From Gordonia crocea (GTDB lineage: Bacteria > Actinomycetota > Actinomycetes > Mycobacteriales > Mycobacteriaceae), in contig NZ_BJOU01000001.1 of assembly GCF_009932435.1 (NCBI RefSeq), positions 1,488,001 through 1,552,000 on the forward strand: a stretch of 64,000 nt of DNA, written 5' to 3'. How positions within the stretch are numbered: the first letter of the stretch is position 1; each line of letters opens with the position of its first letter. Of the stretch, positions 52,842 to 62,463 are shown piece by piece. Made by a program: the position numbers and the translations under genes. Under the pieces are notes generated by a model. That model was not told the DNA's origin. It did no database searches and saw only the letters and a program-made list of their open reading frames with translations.

Positions 52842-54494
52842 GTGACTCCCGCCGACCTCGCCGCGCTGCTGCGCGCCATCACCCAGACCGTTCTGGCCGA
52901 CCGCGGTCTCGACACCGCCGCACTGCCCGAGGCGGTCACGGTGGAGCGCCCGCGCAACCCGGAGCACGGTGATTACGCGACGAATATCGCCCTGCAGATC
53001 GGCAAGAAGGTCGGTGTCGCGCCGCGCGACCTGGCGCAGTGGTTGGCCGAGGCCTTCGCCGCCGACGCCGGGATCGACTCGGCCGAGATTGCCGGGCCGG
53101 GATTTGTGAACCTGCGCCTGGCCGCGGCCGCGCAGAACAGCGTCATCGAGACGATTCTCGAGCAGGGCGCAGACTTCGGCCGCGGCGCGGACTTCGCCGA
53201 CTCGACGGTCAACCTCGAATTCGTCTCGGCCAACCCGACCGGACCGATCCACCTCGGCGGCACCCGGTGGGCCGCCGTCGGCGACGCGCTGGGCCGGGTC
53301 CTCTCCGCGCGCGGCGCCGCGGTCACCCGCGAGTACTACTTCAACGACCACGGCGGGCAGATCGACCGCTTCGCCCGGTCGCTCGACGCCGCGGCGCGAG
53401 GCCTGCCGACCCCGGAGGACGGTTATGCCGGGGAGTACATCGCCGACATCGCCGCGCAGGTCGTGGCCGCCGTTCCCGGCGTCGTGGACCTCCCCGACGA
53501 GGAGCGGGTCGAGACGTTCCGGGCCCGAGGCGTCGAGTTGATGTTCGACCACATCAAGACCACGCTGCACGACTTCGGCACCGACTTCGACGTGTACACG
53601 CACGAGAACTCGATGTTCGAACGCGGCCTGGTCGAGGAGTGCATCGCCGAACTCAAGGCCAACGGCAGCCTCTACGAGGCCGACGGGGCCTGGTGGTTGC
53701 GGTCCACCGACCACGGCGACGACAAGGACCGCGTCGTCCTCAAGAGCGACGGCAACGCGGCCTACATCGCCGGCGACATCGCCTACCTCAAAGACAAGTT
53801 CGACCGCGGGTTCAACCACCTGATCTACATGCTCGGGGCCGACCACCACGGCTACGTGGTGCGCCTCAAGGCCGCCGCCGCCGCGCTCGGCTACGACGCG
53901 GCGAAGGTCGAGGTGCTGATCGGCCAGATGGTGAACCTGGTCCAGGACGGTGCCCCGGTCCGGATGAGCAAGCGGGCCGGGACCGTGGTCACCCTCGACG
54001 ACCTGGTCGAGATGGTCGGCGTCGACGCCGCGCGGTATTCGCTGATCCGCTCGTCGGTGGACGTCAACATTGACATCGACCTGGACCTGCTGCGCAAGCA
54101 GTCCAACGAGAACCCGGTCTACTACGTGCAATACGCCCACGCGCGGTTGGCCGCGCTGGCCCGCAACGCCGCCGACCTGGGTCTGTCGGCCGACCCGTCG
54201 GCGGTCGCCCTGCTCACCGAGCCGGCCGAGGGCGAGCTGATCCGCACGCTGGGCGACTTCCCCGACGTCGTCGCGACCGCGGCGGAGCTGCGCGAACCGC
54301 ACCGCGTCTGCCGGTACCTGGAGTCGCTGGCCGGCGCCTACCACCGCTTCTACACGCAGTGCCGGGTGCTGCCCCTCGGGGACGAGGCGGCCACCGACGT
54401 CAACCGTGCGCGGCTGGCGCTGTGCGCCGCGGCGCGCCGAACGCTCGCCAACGGCCTCGACCTCGTCGGCGTCTCGGCGCCGGAACGGATGTAG
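52842..54494 (+). CDS. argS: Arginyl-tRNA synthetase
   Basis: The 550-residue class I synthetase charges tRNA-Arg, one gene of which lies 2.2 kb upstream. The HIGH equivalent is HLGG in [16 protein letters not shown] (residues near 130), and the KMSKS equivalent is RMSKRAGT near 370. The N-terminal additional domain ([20 protein letters not shown]) and the C-terminal anticodon-binding DALR domain ([16 protein letters not shown], to the end) are complete. It is the first gene of the argS-lysA-hom-thrC-thrB operon; lysA starts 3 bases after its stop. Confidence 0.96.
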   Translation: MTPADLAALLRAITQTVLADRGLDTAALPEAVTVERPRNPEHGDYATNIALQIGKKVGVAPRDLAQWLAEAFAADAGIDSAEIAGPGFVNLRLAAAAQNSVIETILEQGADFGRGADFADSTVNLEFVSANPTGPIHLGGTRWAAVGDALGRVLSARGAAVTREYYFNDHGGQIDRFARSLDAAARGLPTPEDGYAGEYIADIAAQVVAAVPGVVDLPDEERVETFRARGVELMFDHIKTTLHDFGTDFDVYTHENSMFERGLVEECIAELKANGSLYEADGAWWLRSTDHGDDKDRVVLKSDGNAAYIAGDIAYLKDKFDRGFNHLIYMLGADHHGYVVRLKAAAAALGYDAAKVEVLIGQMVNLVQDGAPVRMSKRAGTVVTLDDLVEMVGVDAARYSLIRSSVDVNIDIDLDLLRKQSNENPVYYVQYAHARLAALARNAADLGLSADPSAVALLTEPAEGELIRTLGDFPDVVATAAELREPHRVCRYLESLAGAYHRFYTQCRVLPLGDEAATDVNRARLALCAAARRTLANGLDLVGVSAPERM

Positions 54495-54497
54495 GCG

Positions 54498-55859
54498 ATG
54501 ACTGACCGTGCCTCGGCGGCCGAGGTGGCCGCCATCCCCGCCAACGTCTACCCGGCCGGGACCGCCCGCAACGCCGACGGCGCCATCGCCATCGGCGGCA
54601 TCGGTACCGACGAGCTGGCCGATCGGTACCAGACGCCGCTGTTCGTCTACGACGAGGCCGACTTCCGCGCGCGCTGCGCGGCCATGCGGGAGGCCTTCGG
54701 CCGCTACGGCAAGGTGCACTACGCCTCGAAGGCCTTCCTCTCCGTCGAGATCGCGAAGTGGGTCGAGCAAGAGGGGCTGAGCCTCGACGTGTGCAGCGGT
54801 GGCGAGCTGGCCGTCGCGCTGCACGCCGGCTTCCCCGCGCAGCGAATCGCCTTGCACGGCAACAACAAGGGCGAGGACGAACTCGAGGCCGCGGTCACCG
54901 CCGGGATCGGCCACGTCGTGCTGGACTCGTTGACCGAGATCGAGCGCCTCGACGCCATCGCCGCCCGCCACGGCGTCGTCGCCGACGTGTTGATCCGCGT
55001 GACGCCGGGCGTCAACGCGCACACCCACGAATTCATCTCGACAGCGCACGAGGACCAGAAGTTCGGCTTCTCGATCAGCGGCGGCAAGGCGATGGCCGCC
55101 GTGCGCGCCGTCTTCGCCACGGACCACCTGCGGTTGGTCGGCCTGCACAGCCACATCGGGTCGCAGATCTTCGACCTTGACGGGTTCGAGGTCGCCGCCC
55201 GCCGGGTCATCGGGCTGCTCGGCGAAGTGGTCGCCGAGTTCGGCGCGCGCGCCGAGCAACTCTCGATCATCGACCTCGGCGGCGGCCTGGGGATCTCCTA
55301 CCTGCCCACCGACGACCCGCTGCCGGTGACCACGCTGGCCGACTCCCTGGCCGGGATCGTCGAGCGGGAAACGGCGGCCCTGGGCCTGCCGATGCCGACC
55401 CTGGCCGTGGAGCCGGGCCGCGCGATCGCCGGCCCGCCCGGGGTGACCCTGTACCGGGTCGGCACGATCAAGGACGTCGACCTCGACGGCGGTGGCCAGC
55501 GCCGGTACGTGTCGGTCGACGGCGGCATGAGCGACAATATCCGAAGCGCCCTGTACGACGCGGAATACGACGTCCGGCTGGCCTCGCGGACCTCTGATGC
55601 GCCACCGGTGGTGTGTCGCGTGGTTGGCAAGCACTGCGAGACCGGCGATATCGTCGTGCGGGACTGTTGGCTGCCCGGCGACTTGGCTCCCGGTGATGTG
55701 CTGATCGTCGGCGCGACGGGGGCCTACTGTTACTCGATGTCGTCGCGGTACAACATGGTCACCCGACCCGCCGTCATCGCCGTGCGCGACGGGCAGTCCC
55801 GTGTGATCTTGCGGCGGGAGACCGTCGCCGACTTGTTGAGCTTGGAGGTATCGCAGTGA
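54498..55859 (+). CDS. lysA: Diaminopimelate decarboxylase
   Basis: The 453-residue fold-III PLP enzyme catalyses the last step of lysine synthesis (meso-diaminopimelate to lysine). The PLP lysine is Lys78 (HYASKAF). Other motifs are [43 protein letters not shown] and the C-terminal [14 protein letters not shown] with the substrate-binding Cys-Glu. Overlap with hom by 4 bases indicates coupled translation. Confidence 0.96.
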   Translation: MTDRASAAEVAAIPANVYPAGTARNADGAIAIGGIGTDELADRYQTPLFVYDEADFRARCAAMREAFGRYGKVHYASKAFLSVEIAKWVEQEGLSLDVCSGGELAVALHAGFPAQRIALHGNNKGEDELEAAVTAGIGHVVLDSLTEIERLDAIAARHGVVADVLIRVTPGVNAHTHEFISTAHEDQKFGFSISGGKAMAAVRAVFATDHLRLVGLHSHIGSQIFDLDGFEVAARRVIGLLGEVVAEFGARAEQLSIIDLGGGLGISYLPTDDPLPVTTLADSLAGIVERETAALGLPMPTLAVEPGRAIAGPPGVTLYRVGTIKDVDLDGGGQRRYVSVDGGMSDNIRSALYDAEYDVRLASRTSDAPPVVCRVVGKHCETGDIVVRDCWLPGDLAPGDVLIVGATGAYCYSMSSRYNMVTRPAVIAVRDGQSRVILRRETVADLLSLEVSQ

Positions 55860-57184
55860 CCGAGGGCACCGCGCAACGCACTGGTGCGCCGACCGAACTC
55901 GGCGTCGCCGTGCTCGGGATGGGCAACGTGGGCGCCGAAGTCGTGCGGATCATCACCGAGAACGCCGAGGACCTGCGCGCCCGCATCGGCGCCTCGCTGG
56001 TCCTGCGCGGCGTCGCGGTCCGCGACCTCGAGCGGGGGCGGGGGATCGACCGCGCCCTGTTGACCGACGACCCGGCCGCACTGGTGCGGCGCGACGACGT
56101 CGACATCGTCATCGAGGTCCTCGGTGGGATCGAACCGCCGCGCGAGCTCATCCGCACCGCCCTGCAACAGGGGAAATCGGTGGTGACCGCCAACAAGGCG
56201 CTGCTCGCCGAGTACACCGGCGAGCTGGCCACCGCGGCGGCGGAGGCGAACGTCGACCTGTACTTCGAAGCCGCCGTCGCCGGGGCGATCCCGGTGGTGC
56301 GCCCGCTGATGCAGTCGTTGGCCGGGGACAAGGTGCAGCGCGTCGCCGGCATCGTCAACGGCACCACGAACTTCATCCTCTCCGCGATGGCCGAGACCGG
56401 TGCCGACTACGACGAGGCGCTGGCCGAGGCGGGCCGCCTGGGCTACGCCGAGGCCGACCCGACCGCCGACGTCGAGGGCTATGACGCCGCCGCCAAGGCC
56501 GCGATCCTCGCATCGATCGCCTTCCACAGCCGGGTGACCGCCGCCGACGTCTACCGCGAGGGCATCTCGTCGGTGACCGCCGAGGATTTGGCCAGCGCCG
56601 CCAAGTTCGATTGCACGGTCAAGCTGCTGTCGATCTGCGAACGCGTCGTCGGGGACGACGGCCGCGAGCGCATCTCGGCCCGGGTCTATCCCGCGCTCAT
56701 CCCGCTGTCGCACCCGTTGGCGACGGTGAGCGGCGCCTACAACGCCGTCGTCGTCGAAGCCGTCGACGCCGGCCGCCTGATGTTCTACGGCCAGGGCGCC
56801 GGCGGAGCGCCGACCGCGTCGGCGGTCATGGGCGACGTCGTGATGGCCGCGCGCAACAAGGTGTACTCCGGTCGCGGACCGCTGGAGTCGACGTATGCGT
56901 CGCTGCCGGTCATGCCGATCGCCCAGGTCCCGACCCGCTACTACGTCGCGATGAACGTGGTCGACCGGCCGGGTGTCTTGGAGACCATCGCCGGCGAGTT
57001 CGCCAAGCACGGCGTGAGCATTGCCGCCGTCCGCCAGGAGGGCGGCGCCGACGCGACCCGGTTGATCGTGATCACCCACCGCGCGCCGGATGGGGCACTG
57101 GCCGAGACGGTATCGGCATTGGAAAACATGGAAGCGGTGACCGCGGTGTCCTCGGTTCTGCGGATGGAGGGAACCCATGAGTAA
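55856..57184 (+). CDS. hom: Homoserine dehydrogenase
   Basis: The 442-residue enzyme has the Rossmann loop GMGNVG (21-26), [10 protein letters not shown], the catalytic region [35 protein letters not shown], and [22 protein letters not shown]-terminal ACT domain ([27 protein letters not shown]) probably mediates threonine feedback inhibition. It reduces aspartate semialdehyde to homoserine. The gene overlaps lysA (4 bases) and thrC (8 bases). Confidence 0.96.
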   Translation: MTEGTAQRTGAPTELGVAVLGMGNVGAEVVRIITENAEDLRARIGASLVLRGVAVRDLERGRGIDRALLTDDPAALVRRDDVDIVIEVLGGIEPPRELIRTALQQGKSVVTANKALLAEYTGELATAAAEANVDLYFEAAVAGAIPVVRPLMQSLAGDKVQRVAGIVNGTTNFILSAMAETGADYDEALAEAGRLGYAEADPTADVEGYDAAAKAAILASIAFHSRVTAADVYREGISSVTAEDLASAAKFDCTVKLLSICERVVGDDGRERISARVYPALIPLSHPLATVSGAYNAVVVEAVDAGRLMFYGQGAGGAPTASAVMGDVVMAARNKVYSGRGPLESTYASLPVMPIAQVPTRYYVAMNVVDRPGVLETIAGEFAKHGVSIAAVRQEGGADATRLIVITHRAPDGALAETVSALENMEAVTAVSSVLRMEGTHE

Positions 57185-58250
57185 GCATGTGCACCAGGCC
57201 TGGCCGGGCCTGATCGAGGCCTACCGCGACCGGATGCCGGTTGAGGACGACTGGACCATTGTGACCCTGCTGGAGGGGGCAACGCCTCTCATCAAGGCCA
57301 ACCACCTGTCCGAGATCACCGGGTGCGAGGTCTATCTGAAGGTCGAGGGCCTCAACCCGACCGGGTCGTTCAAGGACCGCGGGATGACGATGGCGGTCAC
57401 CACCGCCCTCAACCACGGCAAGCGCGCGGTGCTCTGCGCGTCTACCGGCAACACCTCCGCGTCGGCCGCCGCCTACGCGACCCGCGCCGGCATGACCTGC
57501 GCGGTGCTGATCCCCGAGGGCAAGATCGCCATGGGCAAGCTCGCCCAGGCCGTCATGCACGGCGCGAAGATCATCCAAGTCCAGGGCAACTTCGACGACT
57601 GTCTCGAGCTGGCCCGCAAGGTGACCGCCGACTTCACCGAGATCGAGTTGGTGAACTCGGTCAATCCGGCACGCATCGAGGGCCAGAAGACGGCGGCGTT
57701 CGAGATCGTCGACGTGCTGGGCCGGGCCCCTGACGTGCATGCCCTGCCGGTCGGTAACGCCGGCAACATCACCGCGTATTGGAAGGGCTACACCGAATAC
57801 CGCGCCGATGGCTTGAGTGATTCGCTGCCGCGGATGCTCGGCGTGCAGGCGGCCGGTGCCGCGCCGCTGGTCAACGGTGCGCCGGTGGCCAACCCGGAGA
57901 CGATCGCCACCGCGATCCGGATCGGTGCGCCGGCCAGCTGGAACCAGGCCGTGGCCGCCAAGGACGAGTCGGGCGGGCAGTTCCGCGCGGCCACCGACGA
58001 GAAGCTGTTGGAGGCCTACCGCCTGGTGGCGGGCCGCGACGGGGTGTTCGTCGAGCCCGCGTCGGCGGCCTCGGTGGCCGGGTTGCTCGCCGCCCGCGCC
58101 GACGGTTGGATCGAGGCCGGGTCGACGGTGGTCTGCACCGTCACCGGCAACGGGCTCAAGGACCCCGACACCGCGCTGCTCGGCATGCCCGAGGTCTCGG
58201 CCATCCCGGTCGACCCGGGTGCGGTCGCCGATGCGCTGGGGGTCGGTTGA
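57177..58250 (+). CDS. thrC: Threonine synthase
   Basis: The 357-residue fold-II PLP enzyme has its PLP lysine at Lys66 ([10 protein letters not shown]), the phosphate loop [16 protein letters not shown], and a C-terminal [12 protein letters not shown] serine/threonine dehydratase-like motif. It converts O-phosphohomoserine to threonine. The ATG lies inside the end of hom; thrB starts 4 bases after its stop. Confidence 0.96.
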   Translation: MSKHVHQAWPGLIEAYRDRMPVEDDWTIVTLLEGATPLIKANHLSEITGCEVYLKVEGLNPTGSFKDRGMTMAVTTALNHGKRAVLCASTGNTSASAAAYATRAGMTCAVLIPEGKIAMGKLAQAVMHGAKIIQVQGNFDDCLELARKVTADFTEIELVNSVNPARIEGQKTAAFEIVDVLGRAPDVHALPVGNAGNITAYWKGYTEYRADGLSDSLPRMLGVQAAGAAPLVNGAPVANPETIATAIRIGAPASWNQAVAAKDESGGQFRAATDEKLLEAYRLVAGRDGVFVEPASAASVAGLLAARADGWIEAGSTVVCTVTGNGLKDPDTALLGMPEVSAIPVDPGAVADALGVG

Positions 58251-58254
58251 TCCG

Positions 58255-59202
58255 GTGACCGACGTGATGACCAAGCTGCTTCCGCCCGGACTGCGGGTCG
58301 CCGTGCGCGTCCCGGCGTCCAGTGCCAACCTGGGGCCCGGGTTCGACTGCCTCGGCCTGGCGCTGGGGATCTACGACGACGTCACCGTCACCACGCTCGA
58401 CCGGCCCGGCGTCCAGGTGTCGGTCACCGGCGAGGGGGCGGAGTCGGTGCCGCTGGACCACACCCACCTCGTGGCGCGGGCGATCGAGCGCGGGCTGGCC
58501 CGCGGCGGTGCCGCCGCGGTCGGCCTGGAGGTGGCCTGCGTCAACGCCATTCCGCATTCGCGCGGCGTCGGCTCGTCGGCGTCGGCAGTGGTATCGGGGT
58601 TGGTCGCAGCCTCGGGACTGCTCGGCGCGGCAGCGGAAACGCTTGGAGCGCAACCGCTTTCCGATGGCGAACTGGTCCAGCTGTCTGCCGAGTTCGAAGG
58701 ACATCCCGACAACGCCGCCGCCAGTGTGTTGGGCGGCGCGGTGGTCACCTGGACCGAGGGGAGCGGGGACGACACGCGCTACAGCGCCCGGCGCCTCGCG
58801 ATCGATCCGCGGATCCGTGCCACCGCTTTCATCTCGCACGCCGAATCGTCGACGTCGCAGACCCGCGGGCTGCTGCCCGACACGGTGCCGCGCCGTGATG
58901 CGGTGTTCAACCTGAGCCGCACCGCGCTCGCGGTCCACGCGTTGACCCGCGAGCCCGAGTTGCTGTTGGACGCCACCGAGGACCGCCTCCACCAGGAGTA
59001 CCGTGCCCAGGCGCTGGCGTCGTCGACCGAGTTGGTCGCCGACCTGCGTGCAGCGGGTTTCGCCGCGACGATCTCCGGTGCCGGCCCGACGGTGCTCGTG
59101 CTGCACACCGCCGACATCCCGGCGGGCCTGGCCGACCGGGACGGGTTCACGATGGTCGAAACGGCGATCAGCGACGGTCCGACGGTGGTGGCGGACCGCT
59201 GA
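58255..59202 (+). CDS. thrB: Homoserine kinase
   Basis: The 315-residue GHMP kinase has the N-terminal VPASSANLGPGFDCLGLAL, the ATP loop PHSRGVGSSASAVVSGL (100-116), FEGHPDNAAASVLGGAVV and the C-terminal ATISGAGPTVLVL. It phosphorylates homoserine for threonine synthase. GTG 58255 is taken as start; ATG 58267 in frame is possible. It is the last gene of the amino-acid operon, followed by 255 bases before rho. Confidence 0.95.
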   Translation: MTDVMTKLLPPGLRVAVRVPASSANLGPGFDCLGLALGIYDDVTVTTLDRPGVQVSVTGEGAESVPLDHTHLVARAIERGLARGGAAAVGLEVACVNAIPHSRGVGSSASAVVSGLVAASGLLGAAAETLGAQPLSDGELVQLSAEFEGHPDNAAASVLGGAVVTWTEGSGDDTRYSARRLAIDPRIRATAFISHAESSTSQTRGLLPDTVPRRDAVFNLSRTALAVHALTREPELLLDATEDRLHQEYRAQALASSTELVADLRAAGFAATISGAGPTVLVLHTADIPAGLADRDGFTMVETAISDGPTVVADR

Positions 59203-59226
59203 CCGGCACGCCGACGGGCCCTGTTG

Positions 59227-59255
59227 TTGCCCGCGCCACTGTGTCGCGGTACCAT
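59227..59255 (+). promoter_or_regulatory. Putative rho promoter
   Basis: TTGCCC at 59227-59232, a 17-base spacer and TACCAT at 59250-59255 form a plausible housekeeping promoter, leaving a leader of about 195 bases before the rho start. Long leaders are common for rho because Rho controls its own transcription. A TTGACA at 59345-59350 has no partner -10 at the right distance. No other gene or RNA is recognisable in the 59203-59457 gap. Confidence 0.45.
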
Positions 59256-59457
59256 AACAACGTCTCGCTGGGCGAACGTGAAATCGCCGTTTGCGGACGT
59301 CCCCCCGATTTTCCGGTTGATACGCGTCACGCCCCGCGTCACGGTTGACACCGGTCACGGCCTGCGACTTCCGCCGCCAGTAGACCCCAGTTTTCCCGTG
59401 TAGGGACTTCATCCCCCCTCGCGCACAACGACGCCGCGAGGGAACGAAAGGACTTCC

Positions 59458-61365
59458 GTGACTGAAACGGATCTCACCACGGCACCGGTTACGGTTTCGG
59501 CCCCGGTGGAGGCGCTGTCCGCGCCGGCCGCCGACGCTCCCACCTCCCGCGCCAAGAGCGGCCTGTCGGCCATGGTGCTGCCGGAGCTGCGCTCGCTGGC
59601 CAGCGGCCTGGGCATCAAGGGTGCCTCGGGTATGCGCAAGGGCGATTTGATCAGCGCGATCAAGGAGCGCCAGGGCGGCGGTGCCCCCAAGGCGCAGACC
59701 GCCGAATCGGCCCCGAAGGCCGACAGCGCTCTTCAGGCTGAGAGCGCCCCTAAGACCGAGAGCGCTCCCAAGACCGAGAGTGCCCCCAAGACCGAGAGTG
59801 CCCCCAAGACCGAGAGTGCCCCCAAGACCGAGAGTGCCCCCGTCTCCGACGACGCACCCCGGGCCGACACCGGCCGATCCGACGAGCCCAAGGCCCAGGA
59901 TGGCGGCGAGGCGAAGGCCAAGGACGCCAACGACGACGCCGGGTCGAAAGACGGGCAGGGCGGCAACCGCAACCGGAACCGTAACCGCAACCGCGACGGC
60001 GGTGAGCAGGGCAGCGGCCAGGGCAACCAGAACAGCCAGAACAACCAGGGCGGCCAGAACAACCAGGGCGGCCAGGGCAACCAGAACCGTCGCGACGACG
60101 ACGGCGAGGGCGGTCGTGGCCGTCGCAACCGGCGATTCCGCGAGCGGAACCGCCGCGGCGGTCGTGACCGCGACGCCGAGCCGCAGCTGTCCGAGGACGA
60201 CGTCGTCGCCCCGGTCGCCGGCATCCTCGACGTCCTGGACAACTACGCCTTCGTGCGCACCTCCGGCTACCTGGCCGGCCCCAACGACGTCTACGTGTCG
60301 ATGAACCTGGTGCGCCGATACGGCTTGCGCCGCGGCGACGCGATCACCGGTGCGGTCAAGGTGCCGCGCGAGGGTGAGCAGCAGGGCGGCGGCAACCAGA
60401 ACAACCGGCAGAAGTTCAACCCGCTGGTGCGCCTGGACACCGTGAACGGCAGCGATCCGGAGGCCGCGCGCAAGCGCCCGGACTTCAACAAGCTCACCCC
60501 GCTCTACCCGAACGAGCGGCTGCGCCTGGAGACGACCACCGAGCGCCTCGACACCCGAGTCATCGACCTGATCATGCCGATCGGCAAGGGGCAGCGCGCG
60601 CTGATCGTGTCGCCGCCCAAGGCCGGTAAGACGACGATCCTGCAGGACATCGCGAACGCGATCGCCACCAACAACCCCGAGTGCCACCTCATGGTCGTGC
60701 TGGTCGACGAGCGCCCCGAAGAGGTCACCGACATGCAGCGCAGCGTGAAGGGTGAGGTCATCGCCTCGACCTTCGACCGCCCGCCGTCAGACCACACCAG
60801 CGTGTCCGAACTCGCGATCGAGCGTGCCAAGCGACTCGTCGAGCAGGGCAAGGACGTGGTGGTGCTACTCGACTCGATCACCCGACTGGGCCGCGCCTAC
60901 AACAACGCCTCGCCGGCGTCGGGGCGCATCCTCTCCGGTGGTGTCGACTCGACGGCGCTGTACCCGCCGAAGCGCTTCCTGGGCGCCGCCCGCAACATCG
61001 AGCACGGCGGATCGCTGACCATCATCGCCTCGGCGCTGGTGGAGACCGGTTCGACCGGTGACACCGTCATCTTCGAGGAGTTCAAGGGCACCGGCAACGC
61101 CGAGCTCAAGCTCGACCGCAAGATCGCCGAGCGCCGGGTCTTCCCGGCCGTCGACGTCAACCTGTCGAGCACCCGCAAGGACGAGCTGCTGCTGTCCCCG
61201 GAGGAGTTCTCGATCGTCCACAAGCTGCGCCGCGTCCTGTCCGGTCTGGACAGCCACCAGGCGATCGACCTGCTGATCAGCCAGCTGAAAAAGACGAAGA
61301 ACAACGTCGAGTTCCTCATGCAGGTGCAGAAGAACACCCCGGGCGCGCTCAACGACAACGACTGA
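59458..61365 (+). CDS. rho: Transcription termination factor Rho
   Basis: The 635-residue hexameric RNA helicase has an N-terminal Rho_N domain (LPELRSLASGLGIKGASGMRKGDLISAI, 40-70) and then a large disordered insert (about 75-245) containing five SAPKTE repeats, an acidic part and an Arg/Asn/Gln/Gly-rich part, as typical for high-GC actinobacteria. The RNA-binding domain starts near VAGILDVLDNYAFVRTSGYLAG. The ATPase core has Walker A SPPKAGKTT (near 384), VVLVDERPEEVTDM and the Q-loop region SSTRKDELLLSPEEF. The start is GTG 59458 behind AAAGGA. Confidence 0.96.
   Translation: MTETDLTTAPVTVSAPVEALSAPAADAPTSRAKSGLSAMVLPELRSLASGLGIKGASGMRKGDLISAIKERQGGGAPKAQTAESAPKADSALQAESAPKTESAPKTESAPKTESAPKTESAPKTESAPVSDDAPRADTGRSDEPKAQDGGEAKAKDANDDAGSKDGQGGNRNRNRNRNRDGGEQGSGQGNQNSQNNQGGQNNQGGQGNQNRRDDDGEGGRGRRNRRFRERNRRGGRDRDAEPQLSEDDVVAPVAGILDVLDNYAFVRTSGYLAGPNDVYVSMNLVRRYGLRRGDAITGAVKVPREGEQQGGGNQNNRQKFNPLVRLDTVNGSDPEAARKRPDFNKLTPLYPNERLRLETTTERLDTRVIDLIMPIGKGQRALIVSPPKAGKTTILQDIANAIATNNPECHLMVVLVDERPEEVTDMQRSVKGEVIASTFDRPPSDHTSVSELAIERAKRLVEQGKDVVVLLDSITRLGRAYNNASPASGRILSGGVDSTALYPPKRFLGAARNIEHGGSLTIIASALVETGSTGDTVIFEEFKGTGNAELKLDRKIAERRVFPAVDVNLSSTRKDELLLSPEEFSIVHKLRRVLSGLDSHQAIDLLISQLKKTKNNVEFLMQVQKNTPGALNDND
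59743..59832 (+). repeat. Five tandem 18-bp units inside rho (SAPKTE x5)
   Basis: Five head-to-tail 18-base units encode Ser-Ala-Pro-Lys-Thr-Glu. The last three units are identical at the nucleotide level, which suggests recent slippage expansion in the disordered part of Rho. Confidence 0.95.
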
Positions 61366-61384
61366 GCGCCCGGCGGGGTGGTCT

Positions 61385-61459
61385 GTCGGCCAATCTAGGC
61401 TTCGGTCAATCTAGGCGCCGGCCAATCTAGGCGTCGGCAGATCTAGGCGTCGGCCAATT
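61385..61459. repeat. 16-bp tandem repeat carrying a copied stop codon
   Basis: Four full 16-base units (61385-61400, 61401-61416, 61417-61432, 61433-61448), each ending AATCTAGGC or GATCTAGGC, and a partial fifth unit lie between rho and the HmuS-like gene. On the minus strand the unit corresponds to the last codons and TAG stop of the HmuS-like gene, whose real stop is at 61443-61445. The remaining units look like duplicated copies of that gene end. Confidence 0.85.
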
Positions 61460-62462
61460 CCCCGGTGAGCGTCTGCCAGGCCTCGTAGGTGGTCAGGTCG
61501 ACCGGGCCGGTTTGGGTGGCCACGAAGCAGCAGCGTCCCTCGCGGTCATACAACTCGATCGCCGCCGTGGCACCCCAGACGCCGGTCGCGCTGGTCACCC
61601 AGCACTCGTCGACGACGTTGAAGTTGATCATCGTGCGGGCCCCGCGTGATGCGAGCACCATCGAACCGTAGCGCTCGCGGGACCCGTCCAGCCGGTCGTG
61701 CCGGATCTGCAGGCAGCCGGTCGCGGCGGCACACGTGGTCATCGGCATGGTCAGCGCGGCCGCGTGGCTCAGCGCGGCGATGACGCGGCGCGAGCACACC
61801 CGGGCGAACCCCGGTGCGGGGACCGTGCGCAGGGCGTCGAGGCGGGACCGCCCGCCGTCGGCGAGGATCGAGTCGAACAGGCCGAGTTGATCGGTGTCCA
61901 ACGGCGCCTCGTCGTCGACCGGCACCGGGAACACCTCCACCGGCCGCCGCCGTTCCGGCGAGAGCTCGTCGAGCAGGTCGATGTCGCTGGAGCGCGACAG
62001 GCTCAGCGCCTCGAAGGCGAGGCGGTCCGACCCCTCGACGAGATAGGTGACGTGGACCGCGTTCCCGTCACGGTCGAAGATCCGCAGGGTCGGCGGTGCG
62101 TGGGGGGTCGGTTCGGTCACCAGCACGGTGCCCAGCATGTCGGGGTTGATCCGCAGGGAGATCCCCTCGGCGCCACCGTGCAGCGGGTCGTCGCGGTACG
62201 ACGGCCGGCGGTGGATGCCCAGGTCGTTGGTGATGACCGGACCCGCCGCGGTGACGCCGACGATCTGGTCGAGCAGGGGCAGTGCGTCGGCGAGCGTGCC
62301 GACCGGTCCGTCGACGACGGAGGCGGTGACGCCGGGAGCCGCCAGCAGCTCGTCGAGATCGCTCGTCGCCCCCGCCAAGCGGTGGCAGCGCGGATTCGGG
62401 CAGCGACAGTCGCCGGGGGAGTGGGAGGTCTCGTTCGGGCCGGTCTGGTCCGGTTCGCTCAT
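61443..62462 (-). CDS. HmuS/HemS-family hemin-degrading-factor-like protein
   Basis: The 339-residue protein has two related halves as in HmuS/ChuS. The first contains VITNDLGIHRRPSYRD, then LRIFDRDGNAVHVTYLVEGSDRLAFEAL; the second contains LSHAAALTMPMTTCAAATGCLQIRHDRL, then INFNVVDECWVTSATGVWGATAAIELYDREG. These correspond to the paired R-N-x-x-x-V-H, F-D-x-x-G-x-A-V-H-K and G-C-I-Q-I-H blocks of heme-binding HmuS proteins. The N-terminus adds a Cys-rich CRCPNPRCHRL segment that could bind metal. ATG 62462 lies one base after the stop of the diflavin reductase gene. No heme importer genes are visible nearby. Confidence 0.7.
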   Translation of the reverse strand: MSEPDQTGPNETSHSPGDCRCPNPRCHRLAGATSDLDELLAAPGVTASVVDGPVGTLADALPLLDQIVGVTAAGPVITNDLGIHRRPSYRDDPLHGGAEGISLRINPDMLGTVLVTEPTPHAPPTLRIFDRDGNAVHVTYLVEGSDRLAFEALSLSRSSDIDLLDELSPERRRPVEVFPVPVDDEAPLDTDQLGLFDSILADGGRSRLDALRTVPAPGFARVCSRRVIAALSHAAALTMPMTTCAAATGCLQIRHDRLDGSRERYGSMVLASRGARTMINFNVVDECWVTSATGVWGATAAIELYDREGRCCFVATQTGPVDLTTYEAWQTLTGELADA

Positions 62463-62463
62463 C

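Noticed and set aside
52755..55634. A 959-codon minus-strand frame across argS and lysA
   Set aside because: It is antisense to two clearly recognised enzymes, with no start signal and no family motif.
59345..59350. TTGACA before rho as the main promoter
   Set aside because: There is no -10-like hexamer 16-18 bases downstream; the pair at 59227-59255 fits better.
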